This document shows, piece after piece, positions 1 to 8,163 of a stretch of 22,231 nucleotides of DNA. The notes under the pieces were generated by a model, which was given only the letters and a program-made list of their open reading frames with translations, ran no database searches and had not been told where the DNA came from. Position 1 is the stretch's first letter. The number at the start of each line of letters is the position of its first letter. The DNA is from a virus. The stretch is from positions 1 to 22,231 of IMG/VR virus record IMGVR_UViG_3300015366_000015. One strand, given 5' to 3'. The position numbers were made by a program, and so were the translations under genes.

Positions 1-2738
1 ACTATATATTTATCTATTTTTAAAGTTCCATCAGGATAGAAAGTTGCTTCGTTAAAAGAAATTTTATAGTCTTGACCTAAAACAGATATTGCTGTAAACC
101 CATCTTCTTCTATGTTTCCATACCAGTCTGTTGAGTTTATAGCTTTGTCAATTTCTTTTTTTGACACGCTAATATCAGTTTCAATACCTAAGTTTTTAAA
201 AGCTTTTTTAACAATGTCAGACTGGTTAGTTGAGTTCCAATCAAGAAGTTCATCAGACGTAGCTTTAATAGAAGAATGGTAAGTAGGAACTTTTATTTTT
301 TCTGCTAATTGTCCTCTTTCAAAAAAAGACTCAAACTTTATGTTTTGAAAATCTTCTTTTGCAAGACTGTATTCATTACCAAGTTGTTTTTCTAATGCTT
401 CTAATTCTTGGATTGCTCTTTTGGCAGTATCTTTAATGCCACTTTCTGGACCAACTAATTCGTCACGCAAAAGTTCTTTGTCTTGAGCAATATTTTTTAA
501 TTGAGACTCAAGATCACTTAATCTTTGCTCAGCAACAATTACTTGTCGTTCAATAGCATCAAGTTTAACTTTATCAGCTTTACCTTCTGGTGACTCCAAA
601 TATTTATCAAGAGCCTTTTGCTTAGCCATCTCAACATAATATCTGTTTGTACTATCTTTTTGAGAATGGTAAGTACCCGCACCAAATACATTAAATCCTT
701 CACCTGAAAGAGCGTTTTTAACCCAATCAAACATTCCAAATTTGTATGGGCTAGTGTGAGCAACAGGAATACCTTCACGTTGTAATTGGTCGTGAATCTC
801 TTGAGAAAGTTTGCTAGGAACAAGAGTAATTTTTCCAGAACTGTCTTGTTTAAAACCTTTAGATTCTTCTACAAGAGCTGACCCATGTTCAATAACTTCA
901 TCAAAAGCTGTACGCTGGTTTTCAGGAACACCTAGACCTTCTTTTACAGCATCTTTAAATGCTTGCCACATGTTACTAAGAACACCCTTTTGTGGAGCAG
1001 TAGCTTTTAAACTGCTAAGCAGTTCTTTAAATTTATCATTGGTAAAAGCTTCAGCAACAAACTCGTCTACGTTAACAAGCCCGTAAGCTTTACGATTTTC
1101 TTTTTCAAATTGTTTAAGCTCTCCTATAGTAGGAGCAAGGTTTTCTTGTTTAAATTTTGCTAAAGCAGCATCGTATTCAGCATTATGTTTTTCTAAAAAT
1201 AGTTTATGCAACTCTTTAAGTTTAATAGCAGCAGCAGATTTACCTTCTTGAATAAGACGGTGTGTACCAGCGTGCATAGCTTCGTGAGCTAGCACTCTAA
1301 TGTCTCCATCTTTTGCTAGCTGTACTGTGTGTGTATTGTTTTCATACAGACCAGCAGCATCTTTTTTTGTTTTGCCGTTTGCATCAACGTATTCAAGATA
1401 GTCTTTGTTGTACATAAGACTAGCGTCACGAATAAACTCAGACTGATTAAGCACTGTAAGCAAAGCACGTTGGCTCTTAGTGCCTAAACCTTCTGTACTA
1501 AGAATCCTATCAAAAGCCTCACCAACAGAACTTGCACCATCTAAATGGTCATGCAACTCTTCCCATGTAGGAGTTGTTTTATTTTTAAACTGAACGGGAC
1601 CTTTAGGAACACCAGCAGGTTGATCTTCTGTAATAGCAAAACGTTCATCACCAGCTTTACGAAGGTCACCACTGTGCAACCCATCTTCAGGGATTTCTAA
1701 TACATGGTCTTCAGGTAATTGACCAGCACGTTTAGCTTGGTCTACAGCAGCTTCACGATCATAAAAGTTATTGCGGTTATCTACAAAACCTTGTTCATGG
1801 GTATCAGCAGTCTCAGCTTTACGTTGCTCGTCATGCTTAGGACCCATGCGCTCAATTTCACCAGTCTTTTTGTTCCTAATAGCAGCTTCAACCAAAGGAG
1901 ATGTAGAAGTTCTTTGTTCAGATTCTTTTTTAACTTTAGCTTTAAAAGCATTAACCTGTTCAGGTGTAGCACCGGGAGGAGGTGGAGTTATTGGTGCTTC
2001 TTTAGGTTTAAATTTTGAAGGTACAGTTTTTTCACCAAGCTTAGTTAGTTTGCCAGGCATCAAAGCACCACCACCAAACTCTAAAAGACTCTTACCTAAG
2101 TCTTGTTCTTCACCTGTAGCAGCACGTTGACCAGCACCCACACCAGCTTGAATAGTGCCTGACACACCACGTTCAACAAGGCTTTTACTAAGAACTGTAG
2201 CAGCAGTTTTAGTAGATACAAAAGGAGCAGCACTAGCAAGTTGACCGCCTAAAGCATAGTACTCATGTTCTTTACGACCAGCTTCACGAGTAGCTTTGTC
2301 AACGTTTAACATTGACATATATTTTTTAGCTAAAGGACTTGATTCTTCTAAAGCAGTCAAGCCTTCTTCTTCAAGATAATTAGCAGCAAATCCAGCAGCA
2401 CCACCAGCAACAATAGCTGAAGGAATAGCAACCCAAGGACCAAATGGAGCAGTAGCCGTACCAACAGCAGTAGCAGCACTTACACCAGCAGCAGTACCAG
2501 GAGAAGATAATACGGCTTCTCTAACAAACGTACCTGGACCAGTAGTCTTAGGAGGTTCTTTACCTGTTACAAGATCACTTAAAGTTTGAGTACTAACCTT
2601 GTCTCCAAAAATACTAGAGCTAGATTTGCTAGGTGTAGAAGTTTTTCCTAAAAATTCATCTGGGTCAAACCCTTTAGAAGGAGCAACTGTCTTTTTAGAT
2701 GTGTTTCCTAAAAACGCATCTGGATCAAATTCAGCCAT
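1..2738 (-). CDS. Large ejected virion protein with zinc-peptidase and ADP-ribosyltransferase-like segments (partial, runs off left edge)
   Basis: The frame is open from the ATG at 2738 to the window edge, giving 912 visible residues and no stop. The start has an AGGAGGG-type site just upstream, inside the end of the preceding gene, which it overlaps slightly or abuts. Visible parts in order: a duplicated FDPD(A/E)FLG motif at residues 4-11 and 24-31; an Ala/Gly-rich hydrophobic stretch at about 75-125; a Pro-rich linker near 245-265; HEAMH at 485-489 with a downstream acidic cluster DEFVAEAF (E559 or E563), the pattern of gluzincin metallopeptidases; an AHTSPYKFGMFD segment from about 660 to Y690 (GAGTYHS) resembling ADP-ribosyltransferase-like domains of phage polyvalent proteins; then a Lys/Glu-rich predicted coiled coil. 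By position and size it matches T7 gp16, the large ejected internal core protein, but I see no transglycosylase in this part. Its function as an ejected effector is inference. Confidence 0.8.
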   Translation of the reverse strand, partial: MAEFDPDAFLGNTSKKTVAPSKGFDPDEFLGKTSTPSKSSSSIFGDKVSTQTLSDLVTGKEPPKTTGPGTFVREAVLSSPGTAAGVSAATAVGTATAPFGPWVAIPSAIVAGGAAGFAANYLEEEGLTALEESSPLAKKYMSMLNVDKATREAGRKEHEYYALGGQLASAAPFVSTKTAATVLSKSLVERGVSGTIQAGVGAGQRAATGEEQDLGKSLLEFGGGALMPGKLTKLGEKTVPSKFKPKEAPITPPPPGATPEQVNAFKAKVKKESEQRTSTSPLVEAAIRNKKTGEIERMGPKHDEQRKAETADTHEQGFVDNRNNFYDREAAVDQAKRAGQLPEDHVLEIPEDGLHSGDLRKAGDERFAITEDQPAGVPKGPVQFKNKTTPTWEELHDHLDGASSVGEAFDRILSTEGLGTKSQRALLTVLNQSEFIRDASLMYNKDYLEYVDANGKTKKDAAGLYENNTHTVQLAKDGDIRVLAHEAMHAGTHRLIQEGKSAAAIKLKELHKLFLEKHNAEYDAALAKFKQENLAPTIGELKQFEKENRKAYGLVNVDEFVAEAFTNDKFKELLSSLKATAPQKGVLSNMWQAFKDAVKEGLGVPENQRTAFDEVIEHGSALVEESKGFKQDSSGKITLVPSKLSQEIHDQLQREGIPVAHTSPYKFGMFDWVKNALSGEGFNVFGAGTYHSQKDSTNRYYVEMAKQKALDKYLESPEGKADKVKLDAIERQVIVAEQRLSDLESQLKNIAQDKELLRDELVGPESGIKDTAKRAIQELEALEKQLGNEYSLAKEDFQNIKFESFFERGQLAEKIKVPTYHSSIKATSDELLDWNSTNQSDIVKKAFKNLGIETDISVSKKEIDKAINSTDWYGNIEEDGFTAISVLGQDYKISFNEATFYPDGTLKIDKYI

Positions 2739-2739
2739 G

Positions 2740-4500
2740 TTACCCTCCTTCTGCTAATTTTTTAAGTCGTTCTATTTGTCTTTCAACTTCTTTTTGTGAT
2801 TCTTTTTCATCATCAACTTTAGATTTAGAAGCATTTTGTTTTTTAAGTTTTTCAATTCTTTTGTCTGTTGCTGCATTCTCACGTTTTAATTTAGCAATAT
2901 CACGTTCTATGTCTTCAATACTTTCTTCTTTTTTAACAACAGGTGGAGGTGTAAAAGGTTTTACAGTTCTAGTTGGAAAACCTTTTTCTGTATCTTTAGC
3001 AGCAGGTGCAGCGGTAGGTTTAGGCCTGTCAACAGGCAAACTTAAATTCTTTTCACGATTCTTAGCGGCTTTAGCTTGTTTTTCAGCATCTGTCATTACA
3101 GGTTCTGCTGGAGTAGTAGCAACAGCAGGTTCAACAGGTTTAGAAAGTTTTTCTAAAATTTGTTTTGAACGAGGATCGTTGGGATTAGCTTTAGCCCAAG
3201 CCAAAGCTTGTTCTTCTATAGACCCGCCGCCTTTGTTACTAGTAGCAGCAGGAGCAGCACTAGGAGCAGCACTAGGTGCAGCCGCACCTTTAGCACCACT
3301 AGCATCAGGTGCAGGAGAATCTTTAGGAGTTGCTTTAGCAGTAGGACCATAAGAAGTTGTATCAATCTTATCCATCTCATTCATAAGAGCGTTATATATA
3401 CGATCTTTTTCTTTTCCTTCTGGCATACCTTCTAAAGCAGATAATTTTTTATCAATAACTTCTTTTTTAAGTTCTTGTAGTTCACGCCAAGCTTTAGTTG
3501 AAGGAAGTTCTTCTAGTTTTTTAGTGTCACCTTTTGCAGCAGCAGCTTTAGCTTGGTCTATTGCTGGTGTACCACCACCAAAACCACTAAAAATACCTAC
3601 TTTTTCTTTGTCTTTTTCTGCTGCTTTCTTCCAAGCAGTTTCAGCTTCTTGAAGAGGTTTTTTATAGTCAGAGTCAATTCGAGCAGCATCTCTTCGAGAT
3701 TGAGCATACTCTCTTAGGTCTGTTTTAGATTCAGCATCGCTAGTTTTACCAATGCCTTTAGCTCGTATGTTTTCAAATTGTTGTTCAACAATTTTTACTC
3801 TTAATTCAGCAACTTCGTTTTGCTTCTCTAAGAGTTTGAGACGCTGCTCATTAGCAGCCATATTGTTTTTACCTTCACCGTTGTTCATCAACGCTTCTAG
3901 TTGTGCTCTTTGTAGCTTAGGATCTCTTTCTTCAAAGAACCCAGGGATATGCCTTTTAATAGCCGTCTTCATATCGTCAGGCATTTTTTCAATTAACCCT
4001 TGAAACTGTTCGTCTGTAGCACCACGAACAGTAGCTAAACCATCAGAAATACTTTGTCTATTAACTTCATGTTCTTTTAGTTTGTTTATATACCCCTTAG
4101 CTTGTTCAGAGTCAGCAATTTTAATAAGTCTTTCACCATCAGCAGTGTCTATGCCCATAACAGCACTAGCTAATTTACGGCTTTGATCTTCTGGACTTAA
4201 TTTTGCATACTCTGGATCTGCTGTAATCTTAGTAATAGCTGCTTTCTTTTCAGAAGTCATATCAATCTTAGCTTGACTAACAAGGTTAGCTAATTTTGTT
4301 TGTTGTAACGTTTGTTCCTCTTGAGCTATTTTCATAGCAGCTTCTTGAGGAGCATACTGTTTAGCAAGACGATCTTCTTGTATCTTACGTTCAGATGCAG
4401 CTTGAGTAAGGTCTTGTACATACGGAGCAGCAGCTACGTTTTGTTGTAGCTGTCTAACAGCGGTGCTGCCTTCAGCTAGGTCGGACATCATGTAAGGCAT
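2740..4500 (-). CDS. Internal virion / DNA ejection protein, T7 gp15 position
   Basis: A 586-residue, highly charged, mostly helical protein. The first 320 residues are Gln/Lys/Glu-rich with long helical runs (for example around 45-75 and 215-250). The middle, about 390-425, is an Ala/Pro/Ser low-complexity linker. A segment near 430-450 (EQALAWAKANPNDPRSKQIL) matches a short motif I recall recurring in phage ejection proteins. The C-terminus from about 525 is a predicted coiled coil of Lys/Glu repeats. No enzyme motif is visible. The ATG at 4500 follows AAGGA that overlaps the stop of the upstream gene, which supports this start over the Met at residue 4. It sits between a Gly/Ser-rich small protein and the giant last gene, the order gp14-gp15-gp16 of T7. 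The role in the internal core or ejection channel is inferred from position and composition rather than from detectable homology. Confidence 0.75.
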   Translation of the reverse strand: MPYMMSDLAEGSTAVRQLQQNVAAAPYVQDLTQAASERKIQEDRLAKQYAPQEAAMKIAQEEQTLQQTKLANLVSQAKIDMTSEKKAAITKITADPEYAKLSPEDQSRKLASAVMGIDTADGERLIKIADSEQAKGYINKLKEHEVNRQSISDGLATVRGATDEQFQGLIEKMPDDMKTAIKRHIPGFFEERDPKLQRAQLEALMNNGEGKNNMAANEQRLKLLEKQNEVAELRVKIVEQQFENIRAKGIGKTSDAESKTDLREYAQSRRDAARIDSDYKKPLQEAETAWKKAAEKDKEKVGIFSGFGGGTPAIDQAKAAAAKGDTKKLEELPSTKAWRELQELKKEVIDKKLSALEGMPEGKEKDRIYNALMNEMDKIDTTSYGPTAKATPKDSPAPDASGAKGAAAPSAAPSAAPAATSNKGGGSIEEQALAWAKANPNDPRSKQILEKLSKPVEPAVATTPAEPVMTDAEKQAKAAKNREKNLSLPVDRPKPTAAPAAKDTEKGFPTRTVKPFTPPPVVKKEESIEDIERDIAKLKRENAATDKRIEKLKKQNASKSKVDDEKESQKEVERQIERLKKLAEGG

Positions 4501-4511
4501 AATCTTAGTCC

Positions 4512-5153
4512 TTAAAACGGAACATAACTAGCAAGCTGATCACCAGACATACCTGCTGTGCCATAGTGAGTGTTTGGATCAGCCATTGTGTAGCCACTAC
4601 TACTGCCAAAACCACTGCTACCAAAAGAACCAGCTCCTTGAATAATAGCTCCAAGGCCTTGCATTTGAGCTTGTTGGTTTAGATTGCCTTGACTTATGCC
4701 CGCTTGTCCACCAGCGGCAGGAGCATAACCAGCACCAGAACCAGTAGCAAGCTGATTCATATAATTAGTCATAAAGCTAGAGTAACCTTGTTGACCAATG
4801 TTTTCAAGAGCTATCTGTTCGTTACCAGACCTCATCATCCCTGATGCAGCAGAACTTCGTTTAGAAGCTTCTAAAGAAGGGTCTAGTACCCCAGATTTAA
4901 ACTGGCTATATCCAGGCATCTTAGTAGGGTCTGGTGTGTTACCTTGCCCTAAATAGTTTGCATACAGGCTAGCTACCCCAGGACGATAAGAAGCAAAAGG
5001 ATCAACGGCTGTTTGAGCACCAGAAGCAGTAGATGTGCTACCACCACTTGCTGAAGTTGAACCACCACCTAGACCCAAACCTTTGGTTATACTACCGCCT
5101 GTAAGAGAGTTAATTCCTCCAGCAATACCAACAATAGAAGCAGTAACTCCCAT
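4512..5153 (-). CDS. Gly/Ser-rich internal virion protein, T7 gp14 / P22 gp7 position
   Basis: A 213-residue protein with an N-terminal Gly-rich, weakly hydrophobic region (1-45), a central helical part with the segment DPFASYRPGVASLYANYLG at about 51-69, a Ser/Met-rich helix (95-125), and a Gly/Gln/Ser-rich tail. Proteins of this size and composition, with a small Gly-rich head and helical core, occur in podoviruses just before the larger ejection proteins and are often called internal virion protein B or DNA transfer protein. A strong AAGGAG site 5 nt before the ATG overlaps the stop of the GNAT gene, so the two genes are translationally linked. I infer a role in DNA ejection from position. 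No catalytic motif is seen. Confidence 0.7.
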   Translation of the reverse strand: MGVTASIVGIAGGINSLTGGSITKGLGLGGGSTSASGGSTSTASGAQTAVDPFASYRPGVASLYANYLGQGNTPDPTKMPGYSQFKSGVLDPSLEASKRSSAASGMMRSGNEQIALENIGQQGYSSFMTNYMNQLATGSGAGYAPAAGGQAGISQGNLNQQAQMQGLGAIIQGAGSFGSSGFGSSSGYTMADPNTHYGTAGMSGDQLASYVPF

Positions 5154-5162
5154 AAGAACTCC

Positions 5163-5612
5163 TTAAAGCATTTTTGTATGCAGTTTTTCAAAAAAAGTGT
5201 AACCAAGATACTCAAACAATCTAGAATTATCTAAATGTACTTTTGTACCTATTATTACTCTTTTAACACCAATTGATTTTAAATAGTCGTCAGCAAACTT
5301 AAATAGTTTGATACCAACCCTACCTTTGCGCTCACTTTTCTTTAGATAATAAATATCTTCAGCAGCAGTAAGCATTGTTCTGTAATGAAGGTTGTAGTGC
5401 AACAAAAAGAAAACGTACCCTACAAGTTCTCCATCTTTTCTACAAGTCACTATCTTGAGTGCTTGTTGTTGTTCCATTCTGTCATAAGCATCCCAGTCGG
5501 GGTCTAAAGGAAAGTTGTTCTTAGTAACACTCAGTTCTTCGTAATGTTCATCTAGATGCAACTTTACTTCGGCAATACATTGACTGTATTCCTCAACCTG
5601 ATATGTAATCAT
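5163..5612 (-). CDS. GNAT-fold acetyltransferase-like protein, T7 gp13 position
   Basis: The open frame extends upstream to 5666, but I place the start at the ATG at 5612 (149 residues), because AGGAAG directly precedes it and overlaps the stop of the gp10-like gene. The order of secondary structure fits GNAT: a central pair of strands (GELVGYVFFLLHYN, residues 61-74), a strand at 86-90, a turn RKGRVG at 95-100 where acetyl-CoA phosphates usually bind (consensus Q/R-x-x-G-x-G/A), a helix, then IIGTKV and a C-terminal FEYLGYTFFE motif typical of GNATs. Its position between a tubular/hub protein and the ejection proteins equals that of T7 gp13; from memory the T7 gp13 family (DUF2833) belongs to the acetyltransferase clan. 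It may therefore be a virion assembly protein that kept the fold rather than an active enzyme. Both readings remain open. Confidence 0.75.
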   Translation of the reverse strand: MITYQVEEYSQCIAEVKLHLDEHYEELSVTKNNFPLDPDWDAYDRMEQQQALKIVTCRKDGELVGYVFFLLHYNLHYRTMLTAAEDIYYLKKSERKGRVGIKLFKFADDYLKSIGVKRVIIGTKVHLDNSRLFEYLGYTFFEKLHTKML

Positions 5613-5613
5613 T

Positions 5614-7083
5614 TTACTTCCTATATCTGCCACCACCAACTGCTTGCTCTTGATCCATTTCTCCAATTCTAAAGTCTATTTCAGCTCCGTCAAGACGAAG
5701 AGCACAATTGCTTGTAGACAAGAATTCCCAAGCCCTACGTCTGTCAGAACCACTCAGATACACCTGTGATCTAGAAGCATTTAAATCTACAGACCTAAAA
5801 CTAGACCAAGTGTTGTAGTCATCTCCTGAATGACGTATTTGTAATGTTCCAGGTACTTTGTCTCCAATAATTTCTAACCTTCCATAGAACTTACGTTTAG
5901 TAGTTCCATTGTCCATAATGTCAGTAACAGTACGACAATAAATAGGCTGGTTGTTATCTCGGTATGTACCTACATCAAAGTAATACAAAGTAGCTGTATC
6001 ATCATCTATCGTATAGGCTGTGCCATTTAATGAAGCAAAGAACACTGGACGAAAGTAAGACTCTTGGTACGTACCTGGGTAAGGTTGGTCACTACTTTGA
6101 ATAGAGAACTGAGTCCATGTGTACCACATCTTTTCATTCAAATCAAACACCAAAGTCTTTTGAGTGTTATGAAGAGTCAAGATGTATAGCGTATGCCCAT
6201 CTATGGTGTAGCAGTAAGCAGTTACTTGACCTAGGTTATCAGCTTCTAAATGACGGTCTACAAAAGATGTAGAGACACGAATAGGGGATACCCCATCCAT
6301 AAGGTACACAGAGCGACTGTTGGTCTTTGTAGCACCTATCCACAACACTGTGTTACTAGTAGCAACAATACTATCTCCACTAGCACAACCAACTTCAGCA
6401 GTATAGCTAGGAGCTACAGCTAAAGGAGAACCAGTAGCATTACCAGCATCATAATAAAATTGAATGCTAACAGCTCCAAAGGCTACTAAGTAGTTTAAGT
6501 GTTTGGCAATGCCAACTAAGTTGTCAGTAGTTTGTTCAAAACTTAAATAACTAAGAGCGTCCCAAGTAGTTGGGTCACCAACATTAGAGTTATAAATACG
6601 ATTGTTACTAGTACCAATAAACAAATAGTTGTCTAAATACACAACACCAGATACGTATGGAGCTGTAGGCAACGTAGTCATTGTTATAGATGTACCAGAT
6701 TGGTCGTACAAGTACCCTGTAACCTTGTTGTGAAAGAACAAATAGGTGTCAAGGAAAGTCTTAACAAAATAACTTTGGCTAGTTGAAGAAGACGTAGTAC
6801 CTAGAGTAGTTACAGCGTAAGAAGAACTAGGATTAACTTGATAGATGGTGTTATTAATAACAGCAACAAGTTTGTTGTTGAATGGGGTTAATCCTTGGCT
6901 AGGTGTATACGCAGGTGGAGTAACGGAAACAATTTGTTTAGCAGCCACAAGACCAGGACGTTTAATAAGCTCCCGCTTCTGATCTCTTGTCTCAAAAAAA
7001 CAATTAGACGAATAGGAATCTTTAGCAAAGCTTCCTGTTCTGCTTTCAATAGGTTGGGTAAGCGGTATACGTTCTGTAGCCAT
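5614..7083 (-). CDS. P22 gp10-like tail hub / packaged-DNA stabilization protein
   Basis: A 489-residue beta-rich protein. The N-terminus contains IPLTQPIESRTGSFAKDS and a NCFFE...KRPGLV stretch (about residues 28-46), the usual opening of the P22 gp10-like family, followed by repeated short strands such as LTPFNNKLVAVINNTIYQV and LDNYLFIGTSNNRIY that suggest a propeller-like fold. In P22, gp10 forms the hub that closes the portal channel and carries the tail needle and spikes; T7 gp12 is the functional counterpart. It directly follows the gp4-like gene (2 bases apart), as in P22-type connectors. The start at 7083 has only a weak GGT-type site overlapping the preceding stop, but the N-terminal family motif begins right after it. 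The assignment is by pattern recognition of the family, not a search. Confidence 0.85.
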   Translation of the reverse strand: MATERIPLTQPIESRTGSFAKDSYSSNCFFETRDQKRELIKRPGLVAAKQIVSVTPPAYTPSQGLTPFNNKLVAVINNTIYQVNPSSSYAVTTLGTTSSSTSQSYFVKTFLDTYLFFHNKVTGYLYDQSGTSITMTTLPTAPYVSGVVYLDNYLFIGTSNNRIYNSNVGDPTTWDALSYLSFEQTTDNLVGIAKHLNYLVAFGAVSIQFYYDAGNATGSPLAVAPSYTAEVGCASGDSIVATSNTVLWIGATKTNSRSVYLMDGVSPIRVSTSFVDRHLEADNLGQVTAYCYTIDGHTLYILTLHNTQKTLVFDLNEKMWYTWTQFSIQSSDQPYPGTYQESYFRPVFFASLNGTAYTIDDDTATLYYFDVGTYRDNNQPIYCRTVTDIMDNGTTKRKFYGRLEIIGDKVPGTLQIRHSGDDYNTWSSFRSVDLNASRSQVYLSGSDRRRAWEFLSTSNCALRLDGAEIDFRIGEMDQEQAVGGGRYRK

Positions 7084-7085
7084 GC

Positions 7086-7850
7086 TTACCGTCCATAAGA
7101 GTTGTTAGACGTAGACCTAAAATCAGGTTGAAAAAATGTGCTAGAAGCTTCAACGTTCCAATCGTCAAGTTGAACTCTATATGCTGCTGCTCTTGTAGCA
7201 ATCTCTTGTCTAGCGTTCATAGGAACACCATACTCTAAAGCTAGTTGGTCAGCTAAGTTCCACACCAAACAGTTCATCCACTCATTAGGGAAGTCTGGTA
7301 TGTCAGTAGCTAACGTCATGTCATTCAAAGGCATTTGAGCAACTATATGTAGTTGAAGATTAGTTTGAGAGTTAGTATCTGGAGTTAAGTACACGTACAA
7401 AATACCACTAGTCTTTTTGCTATCGTAAAAGATTGTGTTAGCAGTACCAGTAGAAAATTTAGAACCCAATACGTTGTACTCTTGTTTAGAAACAATCATT
7501 ACAGGTGTGTCTATGACTGGAGTACTAGTAACATTGCGATAGAACCCTTGAATAATTTTAAGAGGTCTATCTGTAATAGCTACAGTAGGTGCTAATGTGT
7601 CATACATCAAATCACAACCAGCTCCACCTAGTGTATAGGATGTTTGATTAGCAAACAAAGGAATAATTAACTCAGACGTCTTCCACAACTTAAGACCATC
7701 AGTGTTAAGTTGTTTGACAAGCAAGTTGAGAGACATATTAGCATTAGCAATAGTCTCTGCATCAGGTGTACTACCAACTTCAAGCGTCCCTAACTTTCTT
7801 AAAGCTAAAGAAATGATCTGGTCACGATTAATGGAATAATTAGAAGACAT
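7086..7850 (-). CDS. P22 gp4-like head-tail adaptor (tail accessory factor)
   Basis: A 254-residue protein. The first 75 residues, with RDQIISLALRKLGTLEVG and ANANMSLNLLVKQLNTDG, form the helical pattern typical of the P22 gp4 family, followed by a W-containing strand and the YTLGG turn. In P22, gp4 binds below the portal ring and is needed to keep the packaged DNA in the head; T7 gp11 plays the same part. A clear AAAGGT site lies 5 nt before the ATG. The gene is followed after two bases by the gp10-like hub, so the two connector proteins are made together. Assignment comes from the family pattern plus context, and I regard it as secure at the level of head-tail connector. Confidence 0.85.
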   Translation of the reverse strand: MSSNYSINRDQIISLALRKLGTLEVGSTPDAETIANANMSLNLLVKQLNTDGLKLWKTSELIIPLFANQTSYTLGGAGCDLMYDTLAPTVAITDRPLKIIQGFYRNVTSTPVIDTPVMIVSKQEYNVLGSKFSTGTANTIFYDSKKTSGILYVYLTPDTNSQTNLQLHIVAQMPLNDMTLATDIPDFPNEWMNCLVWNLADQLALEYGVPMNARQEIATRAAAYRVQLDDWNVEASSTFFQPDFRSTSNNSYGR

Positions 7851-7872
7851 GTTTAACCTTTGTGGTTATTTG

Positions 7873-8163
7873 TTACCACGGTACACCAGTTGCAGTGACA
7901 GGGTTCTTTAGCAATTCAATCTGACTTGCTAGACTTGCTTCTATTGCGTCTTTATCCACGCCATTAGCCCAACACCAATCCAGCACATCCTGCTCAGTCA
8001 CACTGGCATAGGGGATGGATGGTGTAGCACTAGCAAAGCCACAAGTGCTGTAAACAGAGGCTGTGTAGTCTCCATCTACTGCTGTTGCTGTCCAATGTGC
8101 GGTGGTGATAAAACCGTCAGAGACTAGGTAGTCTGTTTGTGCAATTTTCCAAGTAGTTGTCAT
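7873..8163 (-). CDS. Small conserved phage protein downstream of fibre gene (DUF7936-like)
   Basis: A 96-residue protein, beta-rich at the N-terminus (TWKIAQTDYLVSDGFITTAHW) with a helical C-terminus containing WCWANGVDKDAIEASLASQI and ending in NPVTATGVPW. I recall this combination as a widespread phage family, probably DUF7936, but could not check. Its ATG overlaps the stop of the S74 fibre gene by four bases (ATGA), with GGAG seven nucleotides upstream. This coupling and the recurrent position next to fibre genes suggest a fibre-associated or fibre-assembly role, which is inference. No catalytic or membrane feature is visible. Confidence 0.7.
   Translation of the reverse strand: MTTTWKIAQTDYLVSDGFITTAHWTATAVDGDYTASVYSTCGFASATPSIPYASVTEQDVLDWCWANGVDKDAIEASLASQIELLKNPVTATGVPW

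Noticed and set aside
2699-3352. 217-codon open frame on the plus strand, and many other plus-strand frames
   Set aside because: They lie antisense to clearly coding minus-strand genes, lack ribosome sites, and arise from Ala/Ser-rich codon use of the real genes.
5613-5666. Upstream extension of the GNAT frame
   Set aside because: It overlaps the gp10-like gene and lacks a ribosome site; the ATG at 5612 has AGGAAG upstream.
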